NCBI GenBank assembly: GCA_035771165.1
Contig: JAWNZC010000445.1
Location: 3,769,501-3,833,500 of the forward strand
Length of the DNA: 64,000 bases
Direction of reading: 5' to 3'
Origin: Paragorgia papillata
Taxonomy: Eukaryota; Cnidaria; Anthozoa; Scleralcyonacea; Coralliidae
Shown: positions 11,266 through 21,292 of the stretch, in pieces
Layout: each line of letters opens with the position of its first letter
Numbering within the stretch: position 1 is the stretch's first letter
Program-made: the position numbers and the translations under genes
Notes under the pieces: generated by a model
Told to the model about the DNA's origin: nothing
Databases searched by the model: none
Seen by the model: only the letters and a program-made list of their open reading frames with translations

Positions 11266-11573
11266 TGTAGCAATGTATTACATCATTCAACGTGGAATCG
11301 TGTTTACATCATTTAACGAGTAACAAGATATGATAATTAGGTTTGACAGCGCAAGCGATTAGGATCGAACGTAGTCGTATGACAGACAGAACCGCGTCAC
11401 TCGCTTGATTGCACGCAAAGCAGATTTGTGTGTAAACGCCATATATACGTACAGTGTAAAGAAATAAAGATAAGTAGAAATTCCAGATAAGTAGTGTTAC
11501 GTATTGTTCGTAAGCCTGCTACATAAACAATACTAATATAGCTAAGTAAATCTGTCTTTACTTGCTTACAATG
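11266..11573 (+). repeat. 3' LTR of gypsy element
   Basis: Begins TGTAGCAATG after a GGGGGG-containing tract and includes AATAAAG near 11464. The right edge is placed at CTTGCTTACA (TG...CA rule). A TGGTGTTGG follows, reminiscent of a primer-binding site, which may point to a former tandem or recombined element. Confidence 0.75.
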
Positions 11574-11590
11574 GTGTTGGCAATCTCGTT

Positions 11591-11830
11591 CAGGCTGGGA
11601 CTGTTTTTTCATGTTTTGAGTTCATTATTTTTAGACACTATACGTTTAGGATTATTGTCAAGGATAATCGATAAGCAAATTTTATCCTTATAGAATACTT
11701 AAACATTAAAAAGTTCATGAAAGAAATGTTATATTTACTACGGCTGCTTCAGCCTCACGTTATAAACGAACTACGTTTTATCCCGACTCAGATTGTATGC
11801 GCAGTCGAAACTCCGATTTCGTATATTCTG
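11591..11830. repeat. Interspersed repeat, copy 2
   Basis: Same element as 1468-1715, starting directly after the 3' LTR flank. It shares GGATTATTGTCAAGGATAAT and CAGTCGAAACTCCGATTTCG. Non-coding. Confidence 0.7.
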
Positions 11831-11914
11831 CGACCGTCGTCACCAAAATAAGTTATCGAGAGAAAAGAGGACTAGGAACTAGTCTGCTTCGCCTCATCAC
11901 AACCGCATGGGAAG

Positions 11915-12050
11915 ACTACTGACTACCAGAATGCTTTGCCAGTCTTCAGGCTATTAGATGGAGGATACTAGCAAAGCATTCTGGTAGTTGTATTCACCCA
12001 AACCATCGAACACATCATGCATGCAAATAGCTTATTGCAAATTAAAGCCC
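11915..12050. repeat. MITE fragment, AGAATGCTTTGCCAGT family
   Basis: Contains ACTACCAGAATGCTTTGCCAG and its inverted partner GCAAAGCATTCTGGTAGTTG. The same core occurs at 22127-22565 and 28570-28720. Around 12240-12500 further foldback-like sequence with TTTTTGTATTGTTT arms is seen, with no gene. Confidence 0.55.
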
Positions 12051-12527
12051 AAGCAATTTTAACGTAACGACGATTTTCCCCAAAGCCGGCTCCAACTGGC
12101 GCTGACAATTCATTGTACATGTTTTAAATTGATAGACTATAAAGAATTTCGTTACTAATTCAGAATGTCCAGAATTCATACTGCATGGCATGGCTAAGTA
12201 AGACAGCATTTTCCATGATATTATTATAGAATTTTGTAAGCGATGACTCAAAAGGACTCTCCCAGTTTCTCCGCGGCTTTTCCAAAATACAGTCTGTCGT
12301 CAAATTGTTTTTCCAATTTGTCGTCAAGCTTTAGTGAGATAATGAATGCATGGAACGTCGACCCATTGCGTCAACCTCGTACGGTAACGTTTCAGAGCGT
12401 TTTTTGTATTGTTTCAAGTAATGAGCTGATTGTTCTCGATTCCTCTGAGAACAGTAAACAATACAAAAACGCAGGAAAATGTTTCCTTGTGCACATAGGG
12501 AGAAGCATTCACTTCCCTGAATGAACT

Positions 12528-12735
12528 GATGAATGAATGAATGAATGAACGAATGAACGAATGAACGAATGAACGAATGAACGAATGAACGAATGAACGA
12601 ATGAACGAATGAACGAATGAACGAATGAACGAATGAACGAATGAACGAATGAACGAATGAACGAATGAACGAATGAACGAATGAACGAACGAACGAACGA
12701 ATGAACGAATGAACGAATGAATGAATGAATGAATA
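12528..12735 (+). repeat. 8-bp GAATGAAC minisatellite
   Basis: About 25 tandem units of GAATGAAC with minor GAAT and GAAC variants. No coding meaning. Confidence 0.95.
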
Positions 12736-12939
12736 AACTTTCTTTAAATGATTTATGAAATAAAAATAATTAACATCATGCGATGTGTATATGTTGTTGT
12801 TCCACAGGTCCCTTGGGGCTAGTGGATTTGATACCCCCAGTAGAACCCCTTGGCTAAGTTAATGTGCGTAGTGGCTCAGAGCTCATTCGTGTACTGACTG
12901 CCGTACGTGACGCTTCGCTACCACCCACCCACCCACCCC

Positions 12940-14650
12940 GTGTTAAGGCGTCCAGGTGGTTGAGCCGTTGCCAGTCCTTGGCTTGAGCTCGCTCAGTCGT
13001 GCAAGTAGGATTTGTGTTGCTGCTGGTGACCCTTGTGCCTGCAATCGTTGCGGGGATGGTATATTTGTGTTCCTTGCGGGGCTACAGTTGCGGGCCCCGG
13101 GTACTGCATTTGCACTACTTTGCAATCATACAGATGCTGGGTGGTTGCTTGTATGCTACTTTGCCTTCATATTGTTGCTGGTGGGCGCGGGGGGGGGGGG
13201 ACTGCTTGTGCTAGTGTTCCTTGCTGTCTTACAGTTGCTAGGTGGTTACAGGTGTGCTACTTTGCTATCATATTGTTGCTGGGAGACTGCATTTAGGCTA
13301 TTGTACCTGGCTATCGTACAGTCGCTTGGGGGTTGCCAGTGTGCTACTTTACTTTTATATTGTTGCTGGGGACTGCATTTGTACTTTGTACCTTGCTATC
13401 GTGCCTTTGCTAGGTGATCGCATGTTTGCTACCTTTGCTATCATATTGTTGCGGGGGGATTGCATTTGTGCTAATGTACCTTGCTGTCGTACAGTTGCTA
13501 CATGGTTGCTTGTGCGCTACTTTGCTGTACTCTTCTTGCTGGTGGGGGGTCTGCATTTGTGCTAGTGCTCCTTGCTGTCTTACAGTTGCGGGGGGTTCCG
13601 CTTTGCGTTGGGGCTATTTAATACTATCCCTTAGTTGCAGAGGCCATGTTTGTCCTCCTCTTTCCTGGGTGACTGCCTTTGTCCTACGGTACCCTGGGTG
13701 ACTGCCTTTGTCCTCCTGTACCATGGGTGTCTGCCTTTGTCCTACGGGGCATCGCAGTCATACTGTTGCTGAGTATCTGCGTTGTGCTAAGTTGCTGTCA
13801 GCTGCAGTTGCGGGGAGCTCCTTGTGCTACTTTGCTATACTACAGTTGCGGGTGGCTGTAGGTGTGCTTTACTGCTGTTGTACAGTCGCTGGGGACTGTT
13901 TTGTGCTTTCTGCTGCCGTACTGTCTCTGGGGAAGTGTATTTGTGCTCCCCTGCCATTGCCCTGTTGTGTGGGGGTCTCTTTAACTGTTTGGGCGATGTC
14001 GTTGTGCGGGTCCGTACTGTGCAACTTTGCCATACATGACGTTGGGGGTCTGTATTTGTGCCCCCTGCTGTTGCACAGTCGTGTGGGGGGTCTACTAGTT
14101 CAGCTGTGGCCTTCTGGCCTGCTGCTAGTGTGCGTGGGTCCGTACTGTGCACCTTTGCCATACATGACGTTGGGGGTCTGTATTTGTGCGCCCTGCTGTT
14201 GCACAGTCGTGTGGGGGGTCTACTATACTAGTTCAGCTGTGGCCTTCTGGCCTGCTGCTAGTGTGTGTGGGTCCGTACTGTGCAACTTTGCCATACATGA
14301 CGTTGGGGGTCTGTATTTGTGCCCCCCGCTGTTGCACAGTCGTGTTGGGGGTCCTCGGGTCCTCGCGGTGCGCTTGTGTGTTTCGCGCCAGTACACCTGG
14401 TCTGTTCCCCGGCTACTCCGGGTGATAACTTATGTAGGGTGTGTTCTTGGCTACTCCTAGAAAATGTGCAGTAGTGTGCTGTCATTTTGTGTAGTAGTAG
14501 TAGTTTGTGCTTAGCTGTTGGTAGTTTGTGTTTCGCGCCAGTACATCTGGTCTGTTCCCCGGCTACTCTGGGTGATAACTTAGTTTGTAGGGTGTGTTCT
14601 TGGCTACTCCGAGAAAATGTGCCGTAGTGTGCTGTAGTGTGCTGTGATGT
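12940..14650 (+). repeat. G/T-biased imperfect tandem repeat region
   Basis: About 1.7 kb with strong strand asymmetry: the + strand is rich in G and T. Words such as TTGTTGCTGG, TGCATTTGTGCTA, TTGCTATC and ACAGTTGC recur irregularly at roughly 70-100 bp. Between 14010 and 14345 three higher-order copies of about 130 bp share TTTGCCATACATGACGTTGG. Two copies of a GTGTTTCGCGCCAGTACA unit lie at 14379 and 14528. All frames give hydrophobic Cys/Leu/Gly ORFs that look like artefacts of composition. A degenerate satellite is most likely. Confidence 0.65.
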
Positions 14651-15384
14651 GTTGTAGCTTGTGCTTTACGGTACCGGCTTATCCGGTTTTTGCGTTGTGT
14701 AATTTAAGTCTATTGGGCTCTTCAGCTGCTCTTAAGTCCAGCTCGTTGCTTGCCATTGTTTGCTATATACCTGTCTACCTGCTTTGGAAAGGGCCCGTTT
14801 GTTGCTTGTCTATGTTGCAGGCGTGGGCCTTTGCTTCTGGCTTTGCGTACAGGTTCCGGTCATTGATGGTCACCTGGATGTTGGTTGTTCAAATGTAGCT
14901 TTCACCATTTCTCTGTTGGTTGGCCCCTGGTGGCTTTCTTAGGTCCAGGTCGGTATGGTAATTTCGGAACCATTGATTATCATTTGGTAAGTTACTTCTC
15001 CACTTTATGTGTGACAGTAGTTCTGTTAGGAGAGGGTAATTCTCGGCAACATTGCTACAAGTTAGTTGGGAGTTTAGGCTTGCCTGGAGCTGCTCTACCT
15101 ATAAGACCGCACCCGTCTTGGTGGATCGCCTGTTCCTGTAAACTGTTCCTCAGCTATTAGGGCAAACCCTCTCCGACGGAGCTACACCCTCCAAAGGTCG
15201 TAGTTACCTATACATTACTGTATCCTTGTTAGGCTCGCTAGTGCGGGTACTGTACTTATTGGTGTGGTTTCAAGCCCTATGCCAGACATTGCAGGATTGT
15301 TAATGAGGGTAACACTTAATGCTTCATAATGCATCAGTGGTCCCCTGATTTTCCTACAATCTAAGGCCTCTGGAACCGGGGTAC

Positions 15385-15930
15385 ATACAGACCCGTAAAC
15401 AATGTACGAATATATGTGTTGATTTGTCGTATATATCAACAATTTGTAAATAAATTCCACTTGGCTTGATGTGTTGATGATGTCTTGTTTCCTTCCTTGC
15501 GCATTTGAGATGGCGACTTCGTCGCTCGCTCGTTCGTGAGTTCGCCGCCCACCGTGTGGTGTAGTAGTGGTCGACTTGTGGCAAGTCTTTAGGCGGATTT
15601 CCAGTCATCGCATCTATAAATTAAAAATGACTCATAGCGGAAAAAACAAGCACTGCGAGTTCTTTTTAATTAGGTTCAAGTATACTCGCAGCGAGCTACG
15701 AACCAGTTTCTGCGATGACTGTGTTTCAGGCCTAAGGCAAGTCTACCTTCCTTGTTGAGTCGATTGGAAGCGATTTGTGGCAAATTTTAGTAAACTCAAC
15801 AGCGGTGACGAAGAACTCGTCATAGACTCATATTAACAAGCCAAGTAGAATTTATTCACAAATAGTTGATACTTATAATTACGACAAATAAACACAAATT
15901 CGTTCGTTTGTTTACGGGCGTATGAGGTCT
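15385..15930. repeat. Pair of LTR-like sequences in inverted orientation
   Basis: 15385-15480 (CCCGTAAACAATGTACGAA, then TGTAAATAAATTCCACTTGG) is matched in reverse complement by 15836-15930 with about 80 percent identity by eye. An AATAAA lies in the left copy. These could be two solo LTR fragments facing each other or ends of a DIRS-like element. No coding sequence lies between them. Confidence 0.5.
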
Positions 15931-16151
15931 TATATATTTTCAATTTGAAAGATCTTGAAAATATATAATGTTGCGTTAAAAATGCCTGCACTGCGGTGTT
16001 GCATGCCACATGGCCTTGAGATTGGGCGGCCTGTGCATTGTTCTACGCCATTGCGTGATTGCGTGCATTCGGTGAATTAATTACATGTTTTAGCTTCCGT
16101 TCTATTATAAAACCATCAGTCAGTCCATTATAAACTTCACCGTTTATAGGA

Positions 16152-16215
16152 ATGAGCGTTTTAACAAACCGTAAATTAGGCTGTATTTTAGGTTCTGCCG
16201 TAGCAGATGCTGCTG
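16152..16215 (+). CDS. J1-crystallin/SelJ-like ADP-ribosylglycohydrolase, exon 1
   Basis: First of eight exons spanning 16152-30220, about 347 codons in all, close to the usual length of this subfamily. It codes MSVLTNRKLGCILGSAVADAA, the family's N-terminal G-C-x-x-G-S-A-x-x-D helix. Donor G|GTATGT at 16215/16216, phase 1. The family (ARH fold) cleaves ADP-ribose from proteins or small molecules. The J1-crystallin/selenoprotein J branch has been linked to a structural lens role (established for jellyfish and zebrafish). The full chain of phases (1,1,1,1,2,1,0) is consistent across all eight exons, which is strong support for the model. Most introns are filled with mobile elements. Confidence 0.8.
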
Positions 16216-16356
16216 GTATGTATTTATATTGCTATGTAATGTAAATGTCGAAATGACGTACATGTACACCCAGTGCAATTGCATGCATGTAGTTTTATAC
16301 AAATTATTCGGATAATTAAATTGATAATCTTCAATGTTGATATATCAAATTTGCAG

Positions 16357-16859
16357 CTCAACCACCCAGACTGGAAAGTTTGTAAAATGCGCAACGGGAA
16401 TCAAATTTCGGCCGCCATTTTGCGCGGGCATCTCGTGAAAATTGCGCGGGCTCGCGCGGGAAAATAAGTCGTTTCCAGGGCGGTCGCCAATAAAATGGCG
16501 GCTACAATCGAATTTTCATGCAGTTTTCGCCGAATCTGCGTTAAAAGTCCGCGATCACAGGCAATTTTTCGAAAAATTGCGCGGCCACTACATTTTTTAC
16601 GAAAATTGCGCCGCCGCGGGAAATTGTCGTGAAAAATCGCGCAACGGAAATATCCGTTGCGCGATACAAACTTTCCAGTCTGGTCAACCACTACATTGGA
16701 TTTACGATCTTGGAAAACTACATGCTACTGTGGAGCATGCTGTGGAAATTGAATTTTGGAATCCATCAGCCAATCCATTCTATTGTCTAGAAACTGGCAA
16801 GCAGACCTGTTATGGTGATCAGGCCCATGCTATATTGATGTCTTTGGCACAATGCAAAG
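16357..16859 (+). CDS. SelJ-like gene exon 2, interrupted by a MITE
   Basis: Acceptor ATTTGCAG|CT at 16356/16357, donor AAAG|GTATGT at 16859/16860. Without the insertion (16366-16691) the exon is 177 nt and reads QPLHWIYDLGKL...FWNPSANPFYCLETGKQ then TCYGDQAHAILMSLAQCKG, a textbook match to the subfamily's second conserved block. As the sequence stands, the native acceptor leads to eight codons and then TAA at 16383-16385 inside the element, so this allele is either broken or rescued by cryptic splicing. Confidence 0.8.
16366..16683. mobile_element. hAT-like MITE inserted in coding exon 2
   Basis: A 318-bp element with perfect 19-bp TIRs (CCAGACTGGAAAGTTTGTA and its complement), flanked by an exact 8-bp duplication TCAACCAC at 16358-16365 and 16684-16691. 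It is GC-rich with many TTGCGCGG words and no transposase. An 8-bp duplication is the hallmark of hAT-type insertion. Removing the element and one duplication copy restores the exon and its reading frame exactly. Confidence 0.93.
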
Positions 16860-16920
16860 GTATGTAGGGGTACTATTGGTATACATATACTAAATACTAT
16901 CAGGAAGTAAGTATTTACGA

Positions 16921-16990
16921 GTGGTATTTCTCGATATTAGCAAAGCTTTCGACAGGGTTTGGCACAAGGACCTTTTATATAAGCTAATAG
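16921..16990 (+). pseudogene. LINE reverse transcriptase relic, 5' part
   Basis: Frame 16921 reads VVFLDISKAFDRVWHKDLLY, the RT palm motif with the first catalytic Asp of CR1/jockey-type non-LTR retrotransposons. It breaks off at about 16990 where a hairpin element begins. It lies in intron 2 of the SelJ-like gene. Confidence 0.8.
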
Positions 16991-17102
16991 ATAAATCCCG
17001 AGAACGAGGCCAGGATGTATGCTATATAAAGACCCGAGGACGCGCAGCGTCGGGCGTCTGAGGGCTTTATATCGCATACATCCCGACGTTCGAGGGATTT
17101 AT
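16988..17102. repeat. Hairpin element inside the LINE relic
   Basis: ATAAATCCCGAGAACGAGGC faces CGTTCGAGGGATTTAT, and GGATGTATGCTATATAAAG faces CTTTATATCGCATACATCC. These are arms of about 50 bp around a GCGCAGCGTC centre. Confidence 0.8.
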
Positions 17103-17136
17103 CTGAATTAATTTATTATTGAGGCCGTTTTCGGCT

Positions 17137-17642
17137 TTTCCTTCGGGTACAGGAGCACAGAACGCGTCATCATTAATATTACGTCACGGACACAGAACAC
17201 GTCATCATATGTCATGTCACTATGCAGACATGCAGTTACAGCATATCTTCTGATACAAGCATAGCCATTGTTAAAAATTGCGTATCAGCACAGGAGCAGA
17301 ATGTGTACAGGTGGCAATGTGGAAATCTGGCATTGTGGAAATGTGGCAATGTGGAAATCTGGCATTGTGGAAATGTGGAAATCTGGCAATGTCGAAATCT
17401 GCAAATGTGGAAATGTGGAAATCTGGCAATGTCGAAATGTGGAAATGTGGAAATCTGGAAATGTGGAAATGTGGAAATGTGGAAATGTGGAAATGTGGAA
17501 ATCTGGCAATGTTGAAATCTGGAAATGTGGAAATCTGGCAATGTGGAAATGTGGAAATGTGGAAATCTGGCAATGTCGAAATGTGGAAATCTGGAAATCT
17601 GGAAATGACGCGTTCTGTGCTCCTGTACCCGAAGGAAAAGCC
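17137..17642. mobile_element. TIR element carrying a GTGGAAATCTGGCAAT minisatellite
   Basis: Ends GGCTTTTCCTTCGGGTACAG and CTGTACCCGAAGGAAAAGCC are perfect inverted repeats, extended inside by AGAACGCGTCAT/ATGACGCGTTCT. About 300 bp of the interior (17310-17605) is an array of GTGGAAAT, CTGGAAAT and CTGGCAAT octamers. Open frames in it (GNVEMWK-type and HISTFP-type peptides) are artefacts of the array, open on both strands. Confidence 0.85.
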
Positions 17643-18061
17643 AGTTTCATTGACTGAAAAATCTTATAATTTGTCAGTTTTGTTAATTTTTTTCAAGTTA
17701 AAGTACATTATTAAAAGCATGAACAATTTTGCGATTCTCTACTTTATAGTACTTACGACAAATACAAATAACGAGAATGAATACCATCCAGATATTAAAA
17801 ACGATCGTAATACTGCTGATAGGACTTGAACGAGACTGGTAGTCTGGCAGGAGAAGCTGCATTGAACTCGAAGGAGAAACGTCCACTTTTATAATATAGC
17901 AATTCCGCCACGTATATCAAAAATACATGTACGGAGAGATGCAACCTGCTTTCTTGGAGACAAACAGACTTTTTGTATTTTTCGTAAATTGCTCATTTGG
18001 TATGTTTATGACGCTCTCGTACCCAATCTCTTCAGTGTAAAATAGATACGCCAGGCGGACA

Positions 18062-18681
18062 TTCGCAAGTTTACAGGGACTGCCCCCCCCCCCCCCTCCC
18101 AACACACATTGCCAGATTTCCACATTTCCAGATTTCGACATTGCCACATTTCCAGATTTCCACATTTCCACATTTCCACATTTTGACATTGCCAGATTTC
18201 CACATTTCCACATTTCCACATTTCCAGATTTCCACATTTCCAGATTTCAACATTGCCAGATTTCCACATTTCCACATTTCCACATTTCCAGGTTTCCACA
18301 TTTCCACATTTTGACATTGCCAGATTTCCACATTTCCAGATTTCCAGATTTCGACATTGCCAGATTTCCACATTTCCACAATGCCAGATTTCCACATTGC
18401 CACATTTCCACATTTCCACAATGCCAGATTTCCACATTTCCACAATGCCAGATTTCCACATTGCCACCTGTACACATTCTGCTCCTGTGCTGATACACAA
18501 TTTTTAACAATGGCTATGCTTGTATCAGAAGATAATTAAAGCAAGGTACGTAACTAAATCATTTTAAAAATGCTTTAACTGCATGTCTGCATAGTGACAT
18601 GACATATGATGACGTGTTCTGTGCTCCGTGACGTAATATTAATGATGACGCATTCTGTGCTCCTGTACCCAAAGGAAAAGC
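18062..18681. mobile_element. Second, inverted copy of the minisatellite-bearing element
   Basis: The octamer array now runs on the opposite strand (18105-18470), followed by the same flank (GCACAGGAGCAGAATGTGTA complement, TGCATGTCTGCATAGTGACA, and the CTGTACCCAAAGGAAAAGCC end). The far end is replaced by a poly-C tract at 18080-18096, so this copy is truncated. Together with 17137-17642 it forms a large imperfect inverted repeat with a spacer of about 420 bp (17643-18061) in which nothing was recognised. Confidence 0.8.
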
Positions 18682-18683
18682 CC

Positions 18684-18842
18684 TTATGTGTGGTCATAGA
18701 TGGCCAATTTTCTCAATGGAGAAACATAAATGCTGGCGGGGTCTGTACTCGGTCCGCTACTTTTTTTAATCTATATCAATGACATTACTGAGAGTCTTGA
18801 AACAAACTCTTTATTATATGCTGACGATACTTCTTTATTTGA
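18684..18842 (+). pseudogene. LINE reverse transcriptase relic, 3' part
   Basis: Reads CVVIDGQFSQWRNINAG, then after a small frameshift GSVLGPLLFLIYINDI and LLYADDTSLF, including the YADD catalytic motif. It is the continuation of 16921-16990. The 30-40 residues between are lost. Broken on the right by a MITE at 18843. Confidence 0.85.
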
Positions 18843-19155
18843 CATTATCAAATTCATTAATAATTCATGAAGAAAATTCAAAAGAAATGAATGTTTAATC
18901 AGCATCTTTAACTACGGATAAAACAATGATTAATAAAACATCAATGTTTTATCAAAGTTAATAGGCACTAGTGCCTCAAATTGAGCTTTTTCTGACTGTA
19001 AATGATCTTATCTAACCTTTCCTACAACTCTTACCTTAAACAAAGTGTTCATCATTTACACTTAGAATTTGATAAGTAAGTTAAAATATTCGCGTCCGAT
19101 CTTTATGGGCATCTACAATGGCTGCTCATATTTTAACTATCACTTGTCAAAGCCC
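18843..19155. mobile_element. MITE, ATTCATTAATAATTCATGA family, copy 1
   Basis: Starts ATCAAATTCATTAATAATTC and continues with ATAGGCACTAGTGCCTCAAA and ATATTCGCGTCCGATC. A near-identical copy lies at 61699-61975 in the same orientation, and reverse fragments at 7262-7475. The terminal word also ends elements at 32160-32185 and 48870-48895. Beyond it, 19155-20299 holds only AT-rich and T/C-rich sequence (including an unconvincing ORF at 19834-20199). Confidence 0.7.
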
Positions 19156-20299
19156 CCGATACGTCTTCAACAAAACTAAATAATGACCGTTGGTATTTTC
19201 TCATTTTTGTTTCCTTCTTCCTTACTTTTTTTTTATACATTCACATATAGCTGTGAATGAAATTTAGAAATGTATAATTACTTAAAAGTAATTGAAAAAA
19301 ATTATATTTAAATTAAACATATGTTTAAATTAAAAAAAAATACTATCAGTGCATGGCATAGGAACTAGGAAGCAAGTTGATCTTGGATGGGCACAGCTTC
19401 AAAAGGGCATAGGACGTCAAAAGCATACTTGAAACACATGTTTTATCATTAAAGGGCTGACTTTTCTGTTGTAAAAGGGCACTTTACAACAAAGTTGGGG
19501 GGGGGGGACATGCCCCATTTCCCCCTGGTTTCTACGCCCCTGAATACTATATACGGTACATGTTATGAATATTAATGAATTTGTAAGAGTGGAACAAAGA
19601 TTTTTTTAAAGATTGAGGAGGTTTGCATTCAAAGAAGGGGGATTATGGGAAAATAATTCTTTATAATGGTTTGGGCTCAGCCTTATTCCAATAATTGTTC
19701 AGTATACACTTATAATGTAGTAATTAGCGTGAGTATTAAGCAGCTATGCACTGAGGCTAACCTATATGCATATCATACATCATTTATTTTCAATTATTTT
19801 TAGATTCATTTGTTTAATTAAAATTTTACTTGCTTGGGGATAATGTTTAGAACTATATGCATATCAGGTGATTGTCTGACAAGGCTTTGGCAAATTGTCC
19901 ATCGATTTTGGTGGCCTTCTTCACAGGCAACAATGTGGCATGATTCACAGGCAGAGGCATTGTGGTCCTGTGTTGCCTTGAGGGACTGGGGACAAAAGGG
20001 GATTTCCCCCTCCCCTCACTTTTTTTGTCGCTTTGCCATCCCTCCTTCCCTCACTTTTTATCCTGCTTTGCCTCTCCCCCTAGCCCCTTCACTATGTGGA
20101 GAGAGATTAGACTGGGAAAAGGTGCCTGAGGAGGCTATGATTTTGGCTGGTCATGGAGTGGTGACTGGCCATTATTTTGAGCCTGTACAATTATTATAAT
20201 AAATTGTGCATATTGGTATATTTAGTAAATGCATGATCTTGTAGACTAGCAATGATCTACAGTAACTTGTATTATCATATTTTTTTCTTTTATATAAAG

Positions 20300-20392
20300 G
20301 TTTCAACCTTGATGACCAGAAACAGACAACATACAAAATGTTTGGACCTGGAACAGAGTATGATAGTTCTTTAGTTGATGAATATACTGGAG
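20300..20392 (+). CDS. SelJ-like gene exon 3
   Basis: Acceptor TATATAAAG|GT, donor CTGGAG|GTACTA, 93 nt, phase 1 to 1. It reads FNLDDQKQTTYKMFGPGTEY then DSSLVDEYTG. The TYKMFGPG.EY block is characteristic of the J1-crystallin subfamily. Confidence 0.85.
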
Positions 20393-20710
20393 GTACTACT
20401 ACTAAGTCTATTAAATATTAAATAACTTGTATAATACAAGTTATTTACTGACGCCATATTACCGGTACATATGATACAATATCTTCGTATCTATTAATAG
20501 CTACTAACAATAATTTATTTTAATCTTTTGACTCCTGAACAAACCAAAACTGGGCCCTTCAATGTTATTACAGCTGAGGGTACTCTGTTAATGCCAGATG
20601 ACGTTTACTCATATATCGAGGGTTGAGTCTCCATTCTTTTTTATGATTTTATTTTATGAAGTTTGCCAAGATACATTTACAAACAGGTATAAACAAAAGT
20701 ATTAAACAAA

Positions 20711-21135
20711 CAGCAGTGGTGGATCCAGGGGGGTTATGGGAGTTGCATCCCCTCTGGCCTATTATATATGGTATATTATATATAATATATAAATTGTGTT
20801 TGTATAGGTAATAGCATGGTTTCGAGTGCAATTTGGAAAATAACATGCACGAGTGAGTTTTTCAAATACTGTCAAAATAGCACGAGTCCAAAGGACTCGT
20901 GCTATTTGAAGTATTTTAAAAACTCACGAGTGCATGTTTTTCCAAATTGCACGAGAAACCATGCTATTACTTATTATAATATAGTGTATAAAAATCACTA
21001 TTTCTGATCCTAATATTGTCCCCAAAATGCAGGAAATAGCATTTCAGGGTTTCAGAAATCAAAAATTTTCTGGGGGGCATACCCCCGTACCCCCCTAGAG
21101 GGTTCAACCCCCTCTTTAAAAAAATCCTGGATCCC
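20711..21135. mobile_element. hAT-like element with nested hairpin
   Basis: Left end CAGTGGTGGATCCAGGGGGG, right end ATCCTGGATCCCCTCTG; the interior carries GGGGGGCATACCCCC. An independent hairpin (20815-20970) with arms ATAGCATGGTTTCGAGTGCA and complement is inserted in it. Relatives lie at 62118-62501 and 63022-63880. Confidence 0.6.
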
Positions 21136-21292
21136 CTCTGAACACACATAACGAAGGACAGGTAACCTCTTATAAAAATTGTGACTTATAGGAATAGTAT
21201 AAAACTTACCCTATGGGCAATTCGCCTGTAGATCTCTATAGCTAGGCTTCGAGAGTTTTTTATAGGCAATTGGAACATTTTATATATATTGC

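Larger units (their letters stand above)
8617..11573 (+). mobile_element. Ty3/gypsy LTR retrotransposon, internally deleted
   Basis: A truncated 5' LTR (8617-8828), an ORF for RNase H plus integrase, a purine-rich tract just before 11264, and a 3' LTR (11266 to about 11573). Gag, protease and most of reverse transcriptase are missing. The shared 212 bp of the two LTRs differ at one position that I could find, so the insertion is young. No 5-bp target duplication could be identified, so flanking rearrangement is likely. Confidence 0.88.

Noticed and set aside
12956..14485. Overlapping Cys/Leu-rich ORFs up to 250 codons
   Set aside because: Open in all three + frames at once, with composition dictated by the G/T satellite; no motif or splice structure.
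16678..16684. The MITE's right TIR as new splice acceptor (TTTCCAG at 16678)
   Set aside because: Good acceptor by sequence, but joining it to exon 1 puts QPLHWIYD out of frame, unlike the acceptors at 16478 and 16523.
17222..18500. Several ORFs of 60-180 codons with GNVEMWK or HISTFP repeats on both strands
   Set aside because: They are translations of the octamer minisatellite, open in most frames on both strands; no start context or conservation argument supports them.
19834..20199. 121-codon + strand ORF with GERLDWEKVPEEAMILAG near its end
   Set aside because: Lies in intron 2 of the SelJ-like gene with a T/C-rich middle, no partner exon and no recognisable family.
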